In this document: piece after piece, positions 8,333 to 17,238 of the stretch
Layout: each line of letters opens with the position of its first letter
How positions within the stretch are numbered: the stretch's first letter is position 1
Assembly (NCBI GenBank): GCA_034696485.1
Contig: JAQIWT010000334.1
Coordinates: 1 to 23,104, forward strand
DNA from: Isohypsibius dastychi
Lineage: Eukaryota; Tardigrada; Eutardigrada; Parachela; Isohypsibiidae
Direction of reading: 5' to 3'
DNA length: 23,104 bases
The notes under the pieces: generated by a model
Told to the model about the DNA's origin: nothing
The model's database searches: none
What the model saw: only the letters and a program-made list of their open reading frames with translations
Made by a program: the position numbers and the translations under genes

Positions 8333-9382
8333 ATGGCTGAACCATCAGATGATCGCACAGGGACATCCGCACTCGAACTCCCAAACTCGAGATTTTTTGA
8401 CCCCCCAGATCTCGGATCAGCGAGATCCGAACCACAACTCCCAAACTCAAACTTTTTCAATCCCCCACAGCCACACCTACCAGATCTCGGATCATTATTC
8501 ACTGGGTTAAACAAGACGTTAAAGGACTGGAATGTGGATAGCCCGTCCGCCGCGGAAGATACCCAGGCTGCGACATCGCAGCCTCGATCAAGTTCATCAT
8601 CGAAGATAAGATCAAACCATCCTCCCCCGTCGTTGTCGTCGTCAAGAAAATGGACGACTCTTGATGCTAGTGGAAGTGGAAATGGTGGCGGAGGAGGAGG
8701 AAGTGATGAGACAAAGTCAAGAAATCGGCGTCGCCCTAGACATGATGACGCCGACGATGAGGATGGATATGATAGCGACTTCAACGATGGGCGGATATCT
8801 GAAAAACGCATACGGGAGACTCGCGAGACGGTGAACGACGCAAATATTATGCGGAGAAGTGATCGTCTCGTCCAATTTCTCGTTCTTGGCTTTGGGAGAA
8901 TAGATCGAGATGTGCGAGATTGTTTCAACAGCATGCCTCCAGATACTGCGGTGAAATTCGATGAACTCAAGTCTTACCTTACACCGAGAGCAGCAGCTGC
9001 ATACGCACTTACCAAAGCAACCTTGAACCAGGCTTCTCGAGGGCGTCTTGACTTGAACGAGTTTCTGACGTACAACGACCCTTCGAATCCTGCCATTGTC
9101 TCTCGCATGCCATGTCATATTCCCCCGCACGATTATGAGAATATTTACATGGCCCTCGTCCAGTTGTTCACCGTTTACGTTCGAGAAAGCTATCGGTCGA
9201 ACGACGCGCGTTTCAACAATACCAGGTCTAACAAACCGCTGTTCGACCATGAAAAGAACGATGCGACCATGCAACTCCTTATGGTGGTTCGTGAAAGATA
9301 TGCGAACCCAATTAGAGCACACGCGTATTCGAGGACACCCGCGCCTCAGCAAGTGTTTAACCCACGTTTAGCCTTTGGCTAA
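8333..9382 (+). CDS. Unknown Pro/Ser/Gly-rich protein with a helical C-terminal half
   Basis: A 349-residue protein with no recognised relatives. The N-terminal 150 residues are low complexity and contain a near-duplicate LPNSRFFDPPDLGS and LPNSNFFNPP...LPDLGS, a Ser run, a Gly run (GNGGGGGGSDE) and an acidic patch (HDDADDEDGYDSDF). The C-terminal 190 residues look folded and mainly helical (RLVQFLVLGFGRIDRDVRD, DELKSYLTPRAAAAYALTKA). The start at 8333 lies in a CCATGG context. It is the first of three closely spaced same-strand genes, with 35 bases to the next. That arrangement with a coiled-coil and a membrane protein suggests a structural or assembly cassette, but only by association. The long antisense reading across its N-terminal part is a compositional shadow. 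Confidence 0.7.
   Translation: MAEPSDDRTGTSALELPNSRFFDPPDLGSARSEPQLPNSNFFNPPQPHLPDLGSLFTGLNKTLKDWNVDSPSAAEDTQAATSQPRSSSSSKIRSNHPPPSLSSSRKWTTLDASGSGNGGGGGGSDETKSRNRRRPRHDDADDEDGYDSDFNDGRISEKRIRETRETVNDANIMRRSDRLVQFLVLGFGRIDRDVRDCFNSMPPDTAVKFDELKSYLTPRAAAAYALTKATLNQASRGRLDLNEFLTYNDPSNPAIVSRMPCHIPPHDYENIYMALVQLFTVYVRESYRSNDARFNNTRSNKPLFDHEKNDATMQLLMVVRERYANPIRAHAYSRTPAPQQVFNPRLAFG
8377..8494. repeat. Imperfect internal duplication in the 5' part of the Pro-rich gene
   Basis: The segment from about 8377 is repeated at an offset of 60 bases (8437 onwards), sharing the block CTCCCAAACTC and the following T-rich and C-rich runs. A second shared block, CCAGATCTCGGATCA, lies at 8405-8419 and 8480-8494. 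In protein terms this duplicates the motif LPNSxFFxPP...PDLGS. The unequal spacing of the two blocks shows that a short Gln/Pro/His insertion separates the copies. Confidence 0.75.
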
Positions 9383-9417
9383 CCGTTGCGAAGATTATAC
9401 AGCCTAACATTGTAAGG

Positions 9418-11634
9418 ATGTCGGACCACGAGTTCGAGGCTCTGGAAGCATCGTCGACAACTCAACGGACACGAAAGCCAAGTGATGGTACACTAGACAA
9501 GCGAATTAAGCTTAGTCAAGTAGATTCGATCAGTAAACTTGTGGAAAAGTATGATAAACTCGAGAGCGAATGGAATGAATTGAAGAGAACCTATTTGAGA
9601 AAATTGGCAAGCTTAGAGTCCAAAGATAACAATCGGTTACCAACAGAAGTGAAGAAGAAGTTGTTAAATTATTTGAGAAATGTTCGTGATGAATTTTTTG
9701 GGTATGAACCACCACCGCTTAAAAAGGAATTCCGAAATATTCGCAATGACGAAAACGTCGTCTTGTTGGAACGTCTTCTGGATGCGCTTAAAACTGAGCT
9801 GACGACAGTTACAGCTGCAATTGAACAACAGGAGGCCGTGATAATGGAACAATATAAAAATGCTGATAAAGTCGTGAATAACGCTATAGAGCAGGCCATG
9901 ACTGTCGAGAACATGGCAGCGAAAGATGCTACAGAAGCTGCGAGGCTTGAGGCCGAGAACCTGGCAGCGAAAGAAGCAGAAGCTGCTGTAGCTGCGAGGA
10001 TTGAAGCCGAGAACCTGGCAGCGAAAGAAGCAGAAGCTGCTGAAGCGGCAAGGATTGAGGCCGAGATAAAGGCGGCGAAAGAAGCAGAAGCTGCAGAGGC
10101 GGCAAGGATTGAGGCCGAGATAAAGGCGACGAAAGAAGCAGAAGCTGCGAAGATTGAGGCCGAGCACCAAACAGCGGAACAAGTAGAAGCTACGAGAATT
10201 GCGGCCGAGAACCAAGCAGCAAAAGAAGCTTCAGAAGCCGCAAAAATTGCGACCGAGAGAGTAGCTTCAGTGTTTAAGCGTGATCTTGAGAAACTCGAGG
10301 AACAGTATAATGTTATTCTCAAAACTGCCCAGAAAATTAAGTCTGATTTATCAAGCTTCAAGAATGGTTTTCAGGACAAGTGCACGGAAGTCCATCGAGC
10401 TATGGCTATGTTGGGGGATTTGATGAATCTGAACCAACTCAGAGCTGAACTTATAGACGTCGAAGAGGAATCCAACCGCTATGATCCATGGGACGACTTT
10501 CATAACAAACGTGACAGTTATAACCAATGGAATTCGGATGCGCGTACCAACCCGCAAGCATTGGAAGATGGCATACAGCTCATAAAATCGATGCAGAGCG
10601 AACTTTCCACGGTGCGGGATAACATCGTAAAAAAGAAAATCAATTTGCGCGGCACCTTTGCTGCCATCCAGAGAAGAGTAGATGAGCTGGAAACGATCAA
10701 GCAGGGTAGAGATGAGGCTTCCAAACGCGCAGCTAATTCCTCAATCGCGAGAAAGAAGGACATCAGTGAAAGGAATAAGATTGCCAGACAGAACTCTGCA
10801 GAAGCGTTCAAGCGACATATGAGAAACCTTGAAGATGAAGAGAAATGGTTAGTAGATGGAATTCAGAAACTAGATGATGAACTTCAACGTTCCGCAGAAC
10901 AACACGATGCAGAGAGAATAACAGGTCTCAAGACCGAAATTGATATCGTCAGATTGCGCTTACATCATATAGTACAAGGACAAGTCTTGCATGTTGATGA
11001 TTTCCATTCTCGATCAAGACACGAAATCTCAAAGGCAGAGAGAATCATCAAACGTCTAGATGGTATAACCAGCTCGAAGCTGAAAACACCTATAAGTGAT
11101 GAGCAGCAGTTTCAAAGGCTGATTAGAATGAGAGACGAGTTATCCCGTATCAAGGAATTGATTGAAGCGACATCAACTTCCAGGTTAGAGGCGTATCGCA
11201 AAACGATCGACGGATACGACTCGTTCGATCGCAAAGGTCACGTCATGACCACCATCCAAGTCGTACAAGGGATATTGCAAGCATATGAAACCTGGGAACG
11301 CGACATCGGGAGTCAATTCACACAGATTGTAAATGCCATGTCAGGTTTGAATCCACATTTTGAGACTCTTCACAATCTTGATGTGCGCCTGGCGGAAGAG
11401 GTCGCCCTGGCGGAGGAGGTGGCAGCATCACGAGCTTTCGAAGATGAGGCCAAATTGGATGTACCCCTTCCACCATCTCCAACGCCACAGGAAACACCAA
11501 TACAGCGCATAGATGAGTTGACGGGCTTGAAGTACATTCCAAACTTCATTGATTATCTAGAGGCAAACCTGAAAAGGATGAACGATGCCCCAACGTCCAC
11601 TCCAAGATTCGTGCAACCACACACGACAATCTAA
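9418..11634 (+). CDS. Long coiled-coil protein with Ala/Glu-rich repeats
   Basis: A 738-residue, almost entirely helical protein rich in Glu, Lys, Ala and Arg with few Pro except at the end. Residues 1-160 are heptad-like. Residues 172-281 carry about six imperfect copies of a 19-residue unit of the form AARIEAENLAAKEAEAAEA, reminiscent in composition of TolA-type or myosin-like rods. Residues 285-660 are further coiled coil with bends. The last 80 residues include a short duplication (LAEEVALAEEVA) and a Pro-rich linker (DVPLPPSPTPQETPIQ). There is no signal peptide or membrane span. A filamentous scaffold, tegument-like or internal virion protein is a reasonable guess; no enzyme motif is visible. 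The ATG at 9418 follows the previous stop by 35 bases, and the membrane-protein gene begins 40 bases after its end. Confidence 0.8.
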   Translation: MSDHEFEALEASSTTQRTRKPSDGTLDKRIKLSQVDSISKLVEKYDKLESEWNELKRTYLRKLASLESKDNNRLPTEVKKKLLNYLRNVRDEFFGYEPPPLKKEFRNIRNDENVVLLERLLDALKTELTTVTAAIEQQEAVIMEQYKNADKVVNNAIEQAMTVENMAAKDATEAARLEAENLAAKEAEAAVAARIEAENLAAKEAEAAEAARIEAEIKAAKEAEAAEAARIEAEIKATKEAEAAKIEAEHQTAEQVEATRIAAENQAAKEASEAAKIATERVASVFKRDLEKLEEQYNVILKTAQKIKSDLSSFKNGFQDKCTEVHRAMAMLGDLMNLNQLRAELIDVEEESNRYDPWDDFHNKRDSYNQWNSDARTNPQALEDGIQLIKSMQSELSTVRDNIVKKKINLRGTFAAIQRRVDELETIKQGRDEASKRAANSSIARKKDISERNKIARQNSAEAFKRHMRNLEDEEKWLVDGIQKLDDELQRSAEQHDAERITGLKTEIDIVRLRLHHIVQGQVLHVDDFHSRSRHEISKAERIIKRLDGITSSKLKTPISDEQQFQRLIRMRDELSRIKELIEATSTSRLEAYRKTIDGYDSFDRKGHVMTTIQVVQGILQAYETWERDIGSQFTQIVNAMSGLNPHFETLHNLDVRLAEEVALAEEVAASRAFEDEAKLDVPLPPSPTPQETPIQRIDELTGLKYIPNFIDYLEANLKRMNDAPTSTPRFVQPHTTI
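9931..10260. repeat. 57-base tandem repeats coding the Ala/Glu-rich rod
   Basis: Within the coiled-coil gene, a unit of about 57 bases (19 codons) is repeated about six times. Its recognisable core is GAGGCCGAGAA or GAGGCCGAGAT followed by GCGAAAGAAGCAGAAGCTGC. Central copies are very similar and the outer ones are more diverged and partly shortened, as expected of in-frame repeat expansion by slippage or unequal recombination. Confidence 0.88.
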
Positions 11635-11674
11635 CCTCGAGTCAAGTGCTAGTAAAGTGATCACACCAGAGAAA

Positions 11675-13138
11675 ATGGCTTCCTCAACGGCATTGGCAGT
11701 ACTATACCCTATAATCACTCTCGTCCACTATGCTGGTCTAATCATCCTTCCTATGTTTTTGTTTGCAGGAATATTTCGGTTCATCGCCCACGACAAAGCA
11801 ATCGAATTGGCCCTCACACGCTTGCGCGGAATGGACAAAATGCACATGCTAGCGATGATTCCCGAGGCGATGGGATATCAATTCAACAAACAAACATCCT
11901 CGAATACAGCGGCCTCTACAGCAATGACGACCGCCTCGACGACAGCACGAAATCTCGTCTTACATCAAGCGCAGACGGCGACGATGACGCGGACAGACTC
12001 GAGCGAAGAAATTTTTGATTCACAGCAAACTTTCATCCAAAACTTCCAAGCCCCTGATATTGTGACGACATCATCCTCATCACTGTTATCGTCTGCATCT
12101 CACGCCTCGTCCTTTGGTGTTGGAGTAGTGCAAGCGAGACTTTCCTTAATTCGGGACGTATTCCTTGCGGACGTAATCAGCACAGTCCTCATAGGCACGT
12201 TCTGTTTCCCAGAAATTGTTTATTCCCGTCTCAACATATCTGTTCAGCATGAGCCAAATTTGAATATGGAATTCAGTGTGATGCTAGCGGTGTACGTTGT
12301 CCATGCATGTGCTATGATGATTACCACAAACTTAAGCGAGACTCCTCCGTCAATCACTGAGCGAATTTTTCTAGGGACTGGATTTGGAATCGTGTTGTGG
12401 AGACGAAGTCGGGATTCGCTGTTCCATCGGTTCGTGTTAGGAGTGCTATTAGCCGATTATTTCCGATGCGTGGGAATTATCGAGAGAATGTGGAGAGGAT
12501 CTATGGAGTCTTCCCATACCCTCTTGCGCATGTGCCTTCTAGCCCCGATTGCATGGGAAACATTTTCATGGACCAATCTGCCATGGATGATCGTCCTGAT
12601 TGCGATTATTACCATTCCTGAAATTCCCGAGCCAGCTCCATTGGATGTGACCTCCATGCACCAAGCCACCAAAACAATGACACAGTTGATGCTAACGGGC
12701 CATAAAAACGCAACGACAAACCTGGAATTGGAGGACAAGTCTTCCTCGCGAATTTTGCAAGATTCAAGTTCTGACATGATGAGTTCAACGACGACTGCGA
12801 AAACGTCTGAGGTTCAGACATCGTCATTCCAAACGCACACAGACGGAGATGATATTCCTGAGCTAGAGGAGATTGAACAAGAACCCGAACTCGGATGCGA
12901 TTTAAAGGATAGAATCGGTATTCAAGAACAATTTGTTGTCGCACGCCCCCCAACCCAAACCAAAACACCACTCCCTTCTCCAAGAACAGCTGATTCACCG
13001 AGGATCCATCCTCCTACGAACACCACTTCTCCAACGACACAAACACAATTAGCAACTAAGAGTGAAGCGAATGGTGATCGCACGAAAGCGGTCTCGCGCC
13101 GCGGAAGAAATAAACGACCCGTTGGTAAGCAATCATAG
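11675..13138 (+). CDS. Multi-pass membrane protein with a charged C-terminal tail
   Basis: A 487-residue protein. Hydrophobic segments appear at about 6-37 (long, starting right after the Met), 161-183, 199-219, 248-268 and 283-314, with a weaker one near 230-243. Between the first and second lies a Ser/Thr/Ala-rich loop (about 72-148). The final 165 residues are hydrophilic: Ser/Thr-rich, then acidic (ELEEIEQEPELG), then Pro/Thr-rich, ending in a basic tail (RRGRNKRPVGKQS). No family is recognised. It may be an envelope or inner-membrane protein of a particle, or a host-membrane protein. The frame is open further upstream to 11585 and would overlap the coiled-coil gene by 50 bases. The ATG at 11675 is preferred because it clears the previous stop by 40 bases and puts the hydrophobic segment at the N-terminus. 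It is convergent with the resolvase gene, 40 bases apart. Confidence 0.75.
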   Translation: MASSTALAVLYPIITLVHYAGLIILPMFLFAGIFRFIAHDKAIELALTRLRGMDKMHMLAMIPEAMGYQFNKQTSSNTAASTAMTTASTTARNLVLHQAQTATMTRTDSSEEIFDSQQTFIQNFQAPDIVTTSSSSLLSSASHASSFGVGVVQARLSLIRDVFLADVISTVLIGTFCFPEIVYSRLNISVQHEPNLNMEFSVMLAVYVVHACAMMITTNLSETPPSITERIFLGTGFGIVLWRRSRDSLFHRFVLGVLLADYFRCVGIIERMWRGSMESSHTLLRMCLLAPIAWETFSWTNLPWMIVLIAIITIPEIPEPAPLDVTSMHQATKTMTQLMLTGHKNATTNLELEDKSSSRILQDSSSDMMSSTTTAKTSEVQTSSFQTHTDGDDIPELEEIEQEPELGCDLKDRIGIQEQFVVARPPTQTKTPLPSPRTADSPRIHPPTNTTSPTTQTQLATKSEANGDRTKAVSRRGRNKRPVGKQS

Positions 13139-13178
13139 AATGGCAAGTCTTAGTATCGATTCATCTGATCATGTGTAA

Positions 13179-14141
13179 TTATTCATCTTCCATCTCTTCA
13201 TCATCGTCTTCACCTTCACCTTCATCGATGCTGATAACATTGTCACCACCAGTACCATCGACCCCATCCAGATCGTCGCGACTCGACTCTTCACTAGAAT
13301 CATCCAAAGAAACTATTTGATCCGTACGTTTCTTATGTTTCTTGGTTGCCATCTTACGATGACGTTTCAGAAAGAATTTCCGCGGAAGGTGTGGTCGTCC
13401 AGTCTCCGCATCACTAATGACACCAGATTTCAATTTACAAGCAAACGCCCACTCATATTGACCTTGAATCAGATTGATTAGGCTTGGATACCGCGTAGCC
13501 ATAGGCCAAACTGTTGATGCATGTTGTTGCTTCGAGGATACGGACATTGCAGGATCCGATCCTCTCACACTCATGTAAGACGGAAGCAACTCCCTTGCCG
13601 CATAGATGGCATACAAAGATGCTTCTACAGCATCTGGATCAAACTTCCTCTTTTCAGTAAATGTACGCCTAAACCGAACGAGTGCATCCGGATCTAGTTC
13701 GTACATGTAGTTCACTGCGAGCTCACAACTCTTTTGTTTGCGAACGGCATAGAGTGGATGTGAAGTTCCGAAATACGTTCGCACCGTTTGCGGTCTCAAT
13801 TGAACCACGAGCATATGAGGGTATTTTGCCAACAACGCAGCATGTATGACGGATGTAATTGCGATGGCCAACTTGTTGCTTTTAGGAACTACCATCGCTT
13901 CCATACACGTCAACGTCACAAAGGTGAATACTTCGTCTTCAATCATGAGCCAGCGCGCCACCACTTCACCCAAATTCAGCCAAGACAACTTCACTCCGGG
14001 CTTTAGATAATCCTTTAGAGAGATTTTTTTAATCACTACTGCTTGCGCATACGGGTCCACGACGCCGAAGCCAAATTTACTAGTACCAGGATCTATGCCT
14101 GCGACCAAAGTTGGCGGTCGCCGTGTTGTTGTTGTCGACAT
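13179..14141 (-). CDS. Holliday-junction resolvase, RuvC fold, A22/Cce1-like
   Basis: A 320-residue protein likely to cleave four-way DNA junctions arising in replication and recombination. Residues 12-29 (LVAGIDPGTSKFGFGVVD) carry the first RNase H-fold strand with the catalytic Asp17 and the following Gly-Thr typical of RuvC-like resolvases. Glu81 in TCMEAMVVP fits the second acidic residue. The segment RKFDPDAVEASLYAIYAA (about 165-182) matches the final helix that normally reads K-x-D-D-x-x-D; here Asp168, Asp170 and Glu173 are the candidates, so the last residue may be Glu instead of Asp. After the domain come a basic tract (about 253-274, including KKHKKR) and a long acidic tail to the end, absent from the short poxvirus A22 proteins; it may bind basic partners. 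The start at 14141 puts the catalytic strand at the usual distance. It is divergent from the zinc-finger protein gene. Confidence 0.85.
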   Translation of the reverse strand: MSTTTTRRPPTLVAGIDPGTSKFGFGVVDPYAQAVVIKKISLKDYLKPGVKLSWLNLGEVVARWLMIEDEVFTFVTLTCMEAMVVPKSNKLAIAITSVIHAALLAKYPHMLVVQLRPQTVRTYFGTSHPLYAVRKQKSCELAVNYMYELDPDALVRFRRTFTEKRKFDPDAVEASLYAIYAARELLPSYMSVRGSDPAMSVSSKQQHASTVWPMATRYPSLINLIQGQYEWAFACKLKSGVISDAETGRPHLPRKFFLKRHRKMATKKHKKRTDQIVSLDDSSEESSRDDLDGVDGTGGDNVISIDEGEGEDDDEEMEDE

Positions 14142-14381
14142 GGCCGTTAATCGTTCTCGTTGTCGAAATTACGATACTATGAAGTACACATACGAATTAG
14201 TACCACGGGTACCATAGACCGTTGCGTTGCACAAGCCGTTCAAACCCGACAAATTCAAATCGCGCACTCTCTCACACTCATATATCATGTGTGCGCGTGT
14301 GTTTGCGTGAGAATTAATCTTATGAAGGCGAAAGTTATCACATCGAATCAAATCTAGTCCTCGCGTGCGGAGTCTGAAAAG
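14142..14381. promoter_or_regulatory. Divergent promoter region of resolvase and zinc-finger genes
   Basis: The 240 bases between two divergently transcribed genes must hold both promoters. A CATATATC A/T core near 14278-14285 lies between a CACTC-rich side and a GTGTGTGCGCGTGTGT-type side, forming a loose mirror of CA/GT runs. No exact motif shared with other genes is evident. The regulatory reading is inferred from gene layout. Confidence 0.35.
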
Positions 14382-17183
14382 ATGGGTCCGAGCCGTCGCC
14401 CTGAGACGGGCAACTCAACACACAACGACGCTGTAGGTTTGAAGTGGAGCAAGAGGCGGCGCAAAGAAGGTCAAGTGGACTTTGCCACAGATCTTCGAGA
14501 TAAGCTTGAACATCTCATGTGGGACCAACAGTCTCGCTTGCAGAAAGAGCTAGGAGCTGGCCACTTTGCACCAACGGCCTACGCTCGCTTCTTTCCAGGA
14601 AGTGTAAACGCGGCAAAGCTTCAACAACGTATAGACTCATCTGCGTCATCCACGAAGAATTTACCAGGGCGCGGGAGACCACAACAAGAATTGAATAGGC
14701 GACGCTGTGAGATAATTTCACCTTACCTTCTCAAAATGGGTGTATCTCGAGCGCACATTGAATGGTACATCTTTTCATGTAATCCTGAGATGCTCCAACA
14801 ATGGGACAAAAAGGCAGGCGTTGAAGAGAGCCCCACAACGTCGGGAAACTGGAAGACGCGGCTAGCTAGCGCAATTGTTCGTACACCATTCTTTGATCAC
14901 GATCTCATCAAGAATTATGCGCGACAAGCTTTGGATGTTGTTCCAGCCACATCAAACCAATCTGAGGATGAAATGAACCAGATTCACTTGACAAAGCCGA
15001 AACGTCGAAGTGGTCAAGGAATGGCATACTCACACAGCATCGACTATGAGGATACGCCAATTCTAATTGAGCATATTGACCCAACGCCAATTGCAACGGC
15101 GTTGATTGGCATGGAGGCCACATTTGTCCACTTTGAGCGAGCGGTGGGATCTTCAGTTGGAGTTGCCACTCCACATCCAAGTGGACTAGGCATTATCGTC
15201 CCTCTAGATCGCGAAGAAGCTTCACCAATGTCATTTTCCATATCTTCGCCAACATCATCCTCATCTGCAGGAGCAACAACGACCACCACCTCGAAGACTA
15301 GAACAGCAACAACAACATCGGCGGGAAATGGTAGCACCACGTCCTCACACGATACGCTGTCGGGTCACTTGGTCCTCAACATTGAGGACTTGGGCATGAT
15401 GGCACTCTATGATATGAAAAATAGTCCAAAAGTCGAAAGTGGTGGCAGAGTGTATGGGAATCTCGGGAGGGAGAGTGATTCAAGGCATCCAGCATGTAAC
15501 AGCACCAAAGGCGATGGTGCAATGGATGATTCTCATGAACCGTTCGAACCATTTGATTATCTTGTATGTCCAGATGGAACAATTCGACCTCTCGGTCGCG
15601 TGTACCTAGCCGGTCATTTGGAGCCAAAGATATCTTGTGCGAACGAGAGCTTGGGTGAATATGGGAACCAAGAAGCTCTGGTACACGCGATTGGAGATGT
15701 TCCATACCAAAGCATGAATCCATTTTCAAAGAACGATGAAGGCATTAGTTCTAAAATCACTCCGGGTGAAATGGCAATGTTTAGATCACAGAGACGAGCT
15801 TTGAATGCGATCATGAATGAAGGGTGGATAACAAAGTGTTGTCACGCCGACCCAATCGACATTCTGGAAGCGTATACAATATTCAAAAAACAAGTTCACG
15901 CGCTCATTCTACAGGAGCGAAGCTTTGACGTAAACTCGACGACGCTGACAGATTCACTAAAAGACCAAATGCGGGCAGCTCGGTACATCATGCAACGGCT
16001 AGAGGTAACCCCCTGGTTTCGATCATACATGTTTGTTACATTATTTCATCGGGTCATGGATGCTAAAAATCCATTCCTTGGACAGACGTCCATGCGCGTG
16101 ACTGGCTGGGGCGATACAAGTGAGAAGGGCTTGATATTGAGCACAGTTCCGCATTTTATGGGTCGTCTTGCTCATTTGTCGATAGACACGGATCCCAACT
16201 ATTATGAGGACGAAGATAACATCGGCTTTCGAACAAATTACGCGAGCACAAAGCGAACGCCGTTTGAACCACCCGTGGAGAAAACTAAAATAAGTGAAAC
16301 GGACTGTGACATACGCGCAGTCACAGAGGCGGTCTTGGACTCGACTCTTCGCGCACTGAACCTGAGCGATGAGGACATCGAAAAGGGTTTCGAAAATCGA
16401 TGGGATAAAACGTTTGCAATTCGTTTTCGCGCCTCTGCGGACGATGGAAATCGCGTGCTAGGGGGGAGCATATTTCAGTATCGCCGCAAAGAATTTATGA
16501 TGCCGCGAGGAGCTACGCCTGGTCGAACTCCACGTAACAGAATCACCGCACAATACGGCGATACCGCAGGAGTTGAGCATATGCCATTTTTCCAAATCTT
16601 CCGAGATCGAGCAACTGTGGTGAATAGGCGCATACGCACATTAGTTGCGGGTGAATGGTCATGGCAACCATCGAATGTATTCAGGCGTGGCAAGCTGAGA
16701 ATTGAGAACCAGGCGAAGTCAACGGCGTTGGTGCTATCTACAAAATCTTTCACAGATCGACCATGCTACCTGTTCATGGAAAAGGATGATATGCAAGAAG
16801 ATTTTGTTGAGATCACGCTTGCAAGGAAGAATCATCGATTCGGTTTACACTCGGAGAAGTCGATGGGTTTGGCAACAAGCACTGCTGTTTCTGATCATGG
16901 TGGTCCAAGCAGCGAAGTTGCAAGTTTGAAAACCGAGTCTCAGTTGTTTGAAATGTTGTTGGCTACTAGAAAGCCATTAGAGAAGATGAAGGCGATTACA
17001 GACCTGCGACGTTCGCGCATGTCCGAGGGTGAGCTATGTAGCGCGATGCTAGCTGGGTCGAAATGTGCGAATGACACATGCCTCAAATTTCATCCTGCAA
17101 ACTTGATTCGTCGAGCCGTACTTACGGTGGATCATAGAGCCAAGACTACTATTATGAGCGTCGAGTATGTACCAGAGTGCTGA
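14382..17183 (+). CDS. Large unknown protein ending in a CCCH zinc finger
   Basis: A 933-residue protein. The N-terminus is basic (LKWSKRRRKEGQ at about 20-31), followed by helical segments. A Ser/Thr/Ala-rich linker lies near 283-323. A long globular region follows (about 340-850) in which no family is recognised; it includes LVCPDGTIRPLGRVYLAG and a helical block around EMAMFRSQRRALNAIMNEGW. Near the C-terminus Cys886, Cys895, Cys900 and His904 have the spacing C-x8-C-x4-C-x3-H, followed by Pro, which is the signature of CCCH zinc fingers that usually bind RNA and sometimes DNA. A nucleic-acid-binding role is therefore likely; catalytic activity is not evident. The ATG at 14382 is preceded by an A-rich GAAAAG. 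The SNF2 ATPase gene starts 55 bases after the stop in the same direction, suggesting shared regulation or function. Confidence 0.78.
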   Translation: MGPSRRPETGNSTHNDAVGLKWSKRRRKEGQVDFATDLRDKLEHLMWDQQSRLQKELGAGHFAPTAYARFFPGSVNAAKLQQRIDSSASSTKNLPGRGRPQQELNRRRCEIISPYLLKMGVSRAHIEWYIFSCNPEMLQQWDKKAGVEESPTTSGNWKTRLASAIVRTPFFDHDLIKNYARQALDVVPATSNQSEDEMNQIHLTKPKRRSGQGMAYSHSIDYEDTPILIEHIDPTPIATALIGMEATFVHFERAVGSSVGVATPHPSGLGIIVPLDREEASPMSFSISSPTSSSSAGATTTTTSKTRTATTTSAGNGSTTSSHDTLSGHLVLNIEDLGMMALYDMKNSPKVESGGRVYGNLGRESDSRHPACNSTKGDGAMDDSHEPFEPFDYLVCPDGTIRPLGRVYLAGHLEPKISCANESLGEYGNQEALVHAIGDVPYQSMNPFSKNDEGISSKITPGEMAMFRSQRRALNAIMNEGWITKCCHADPIDILEAYTIFKKQVHALILQERSFDVNSTTLTDSLKDQMRAARYIMQRLEVTPWFRSYMFVTLFHRVMDAKNPFLGQTSMRVTGWGDTSEKGLILSTVPHFMGRLAHLSIDTDPNYYEDEDNIGFRTNYASTKRTPFEPPVEKTKISETDCDIRAVTEAVLDSTLRALNLSDEDIEKGFENRWDKTFAIRFRASADDGNRVLGGSIFQYRRKEFMMPRGATPGRTPRNRITAQYGDTAGVEHMPFFQIFRDRATVVNRRIRTLVAGEWSWQPSNVFRRGKLRIENQAKSTALVLSTKSFTDRPCYLFMEKDDMQEDFVEITLARKNHRFGLHSEKSMGLATSTAVSDHGGPSSEVASLKTESQLFEMLLATRKPLEKMKAITDLRRSRMSEGELCSAMLAGSKCANDTCLKFHPANLIRRAVLTVDHRAKTTIMSVEYVPEC

Positions 17184-17238
17184 CTTGACCTTTGAACGAA
17201 GGCGCTACACAGGATATCGTGGTCAGATCTACTTGAAA

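Noticed and set aside
8206-8970. 254-codon antisense open frame across the Pro-rich gene
   Set aside because: It overlaps the 8333-9382 gene on the opposite strand and the end of another gene. Its Pro, Ser and Asp runs are the mirror of the Gly/Ser and Pro runs of the sense gene.
8717-9352. 211-codon antisense open frame
   Set aside because: It lies entirely inside the sense gene at 8333-9382 and has a shadow-like composition rich in Arg, Cys and His.
9664-10361. Two antisense open frames over the Ala/Glu repeat (183 and 230 codons)
   Set aside because: They are by-products of the repeat: one reads as Ala/Ser runs and the other as repeated Leu/Phe/Cys, with no independent start context or plausible fold.
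11585-11674. Upstream extension of the membrane-protein gene
   Set aside because: It overlaps the coiled-coil gene by 50 bases and adds a polar stretch before the hydrophobic N-terminus; the ATG at 11675 fits better.
17167-17238. Upstream extension of the SNF2 gene
   Set aside because: It would overlap the end of the CCCH gene and add residues outside the conserved region; the ATG at 17239 is sufficient.
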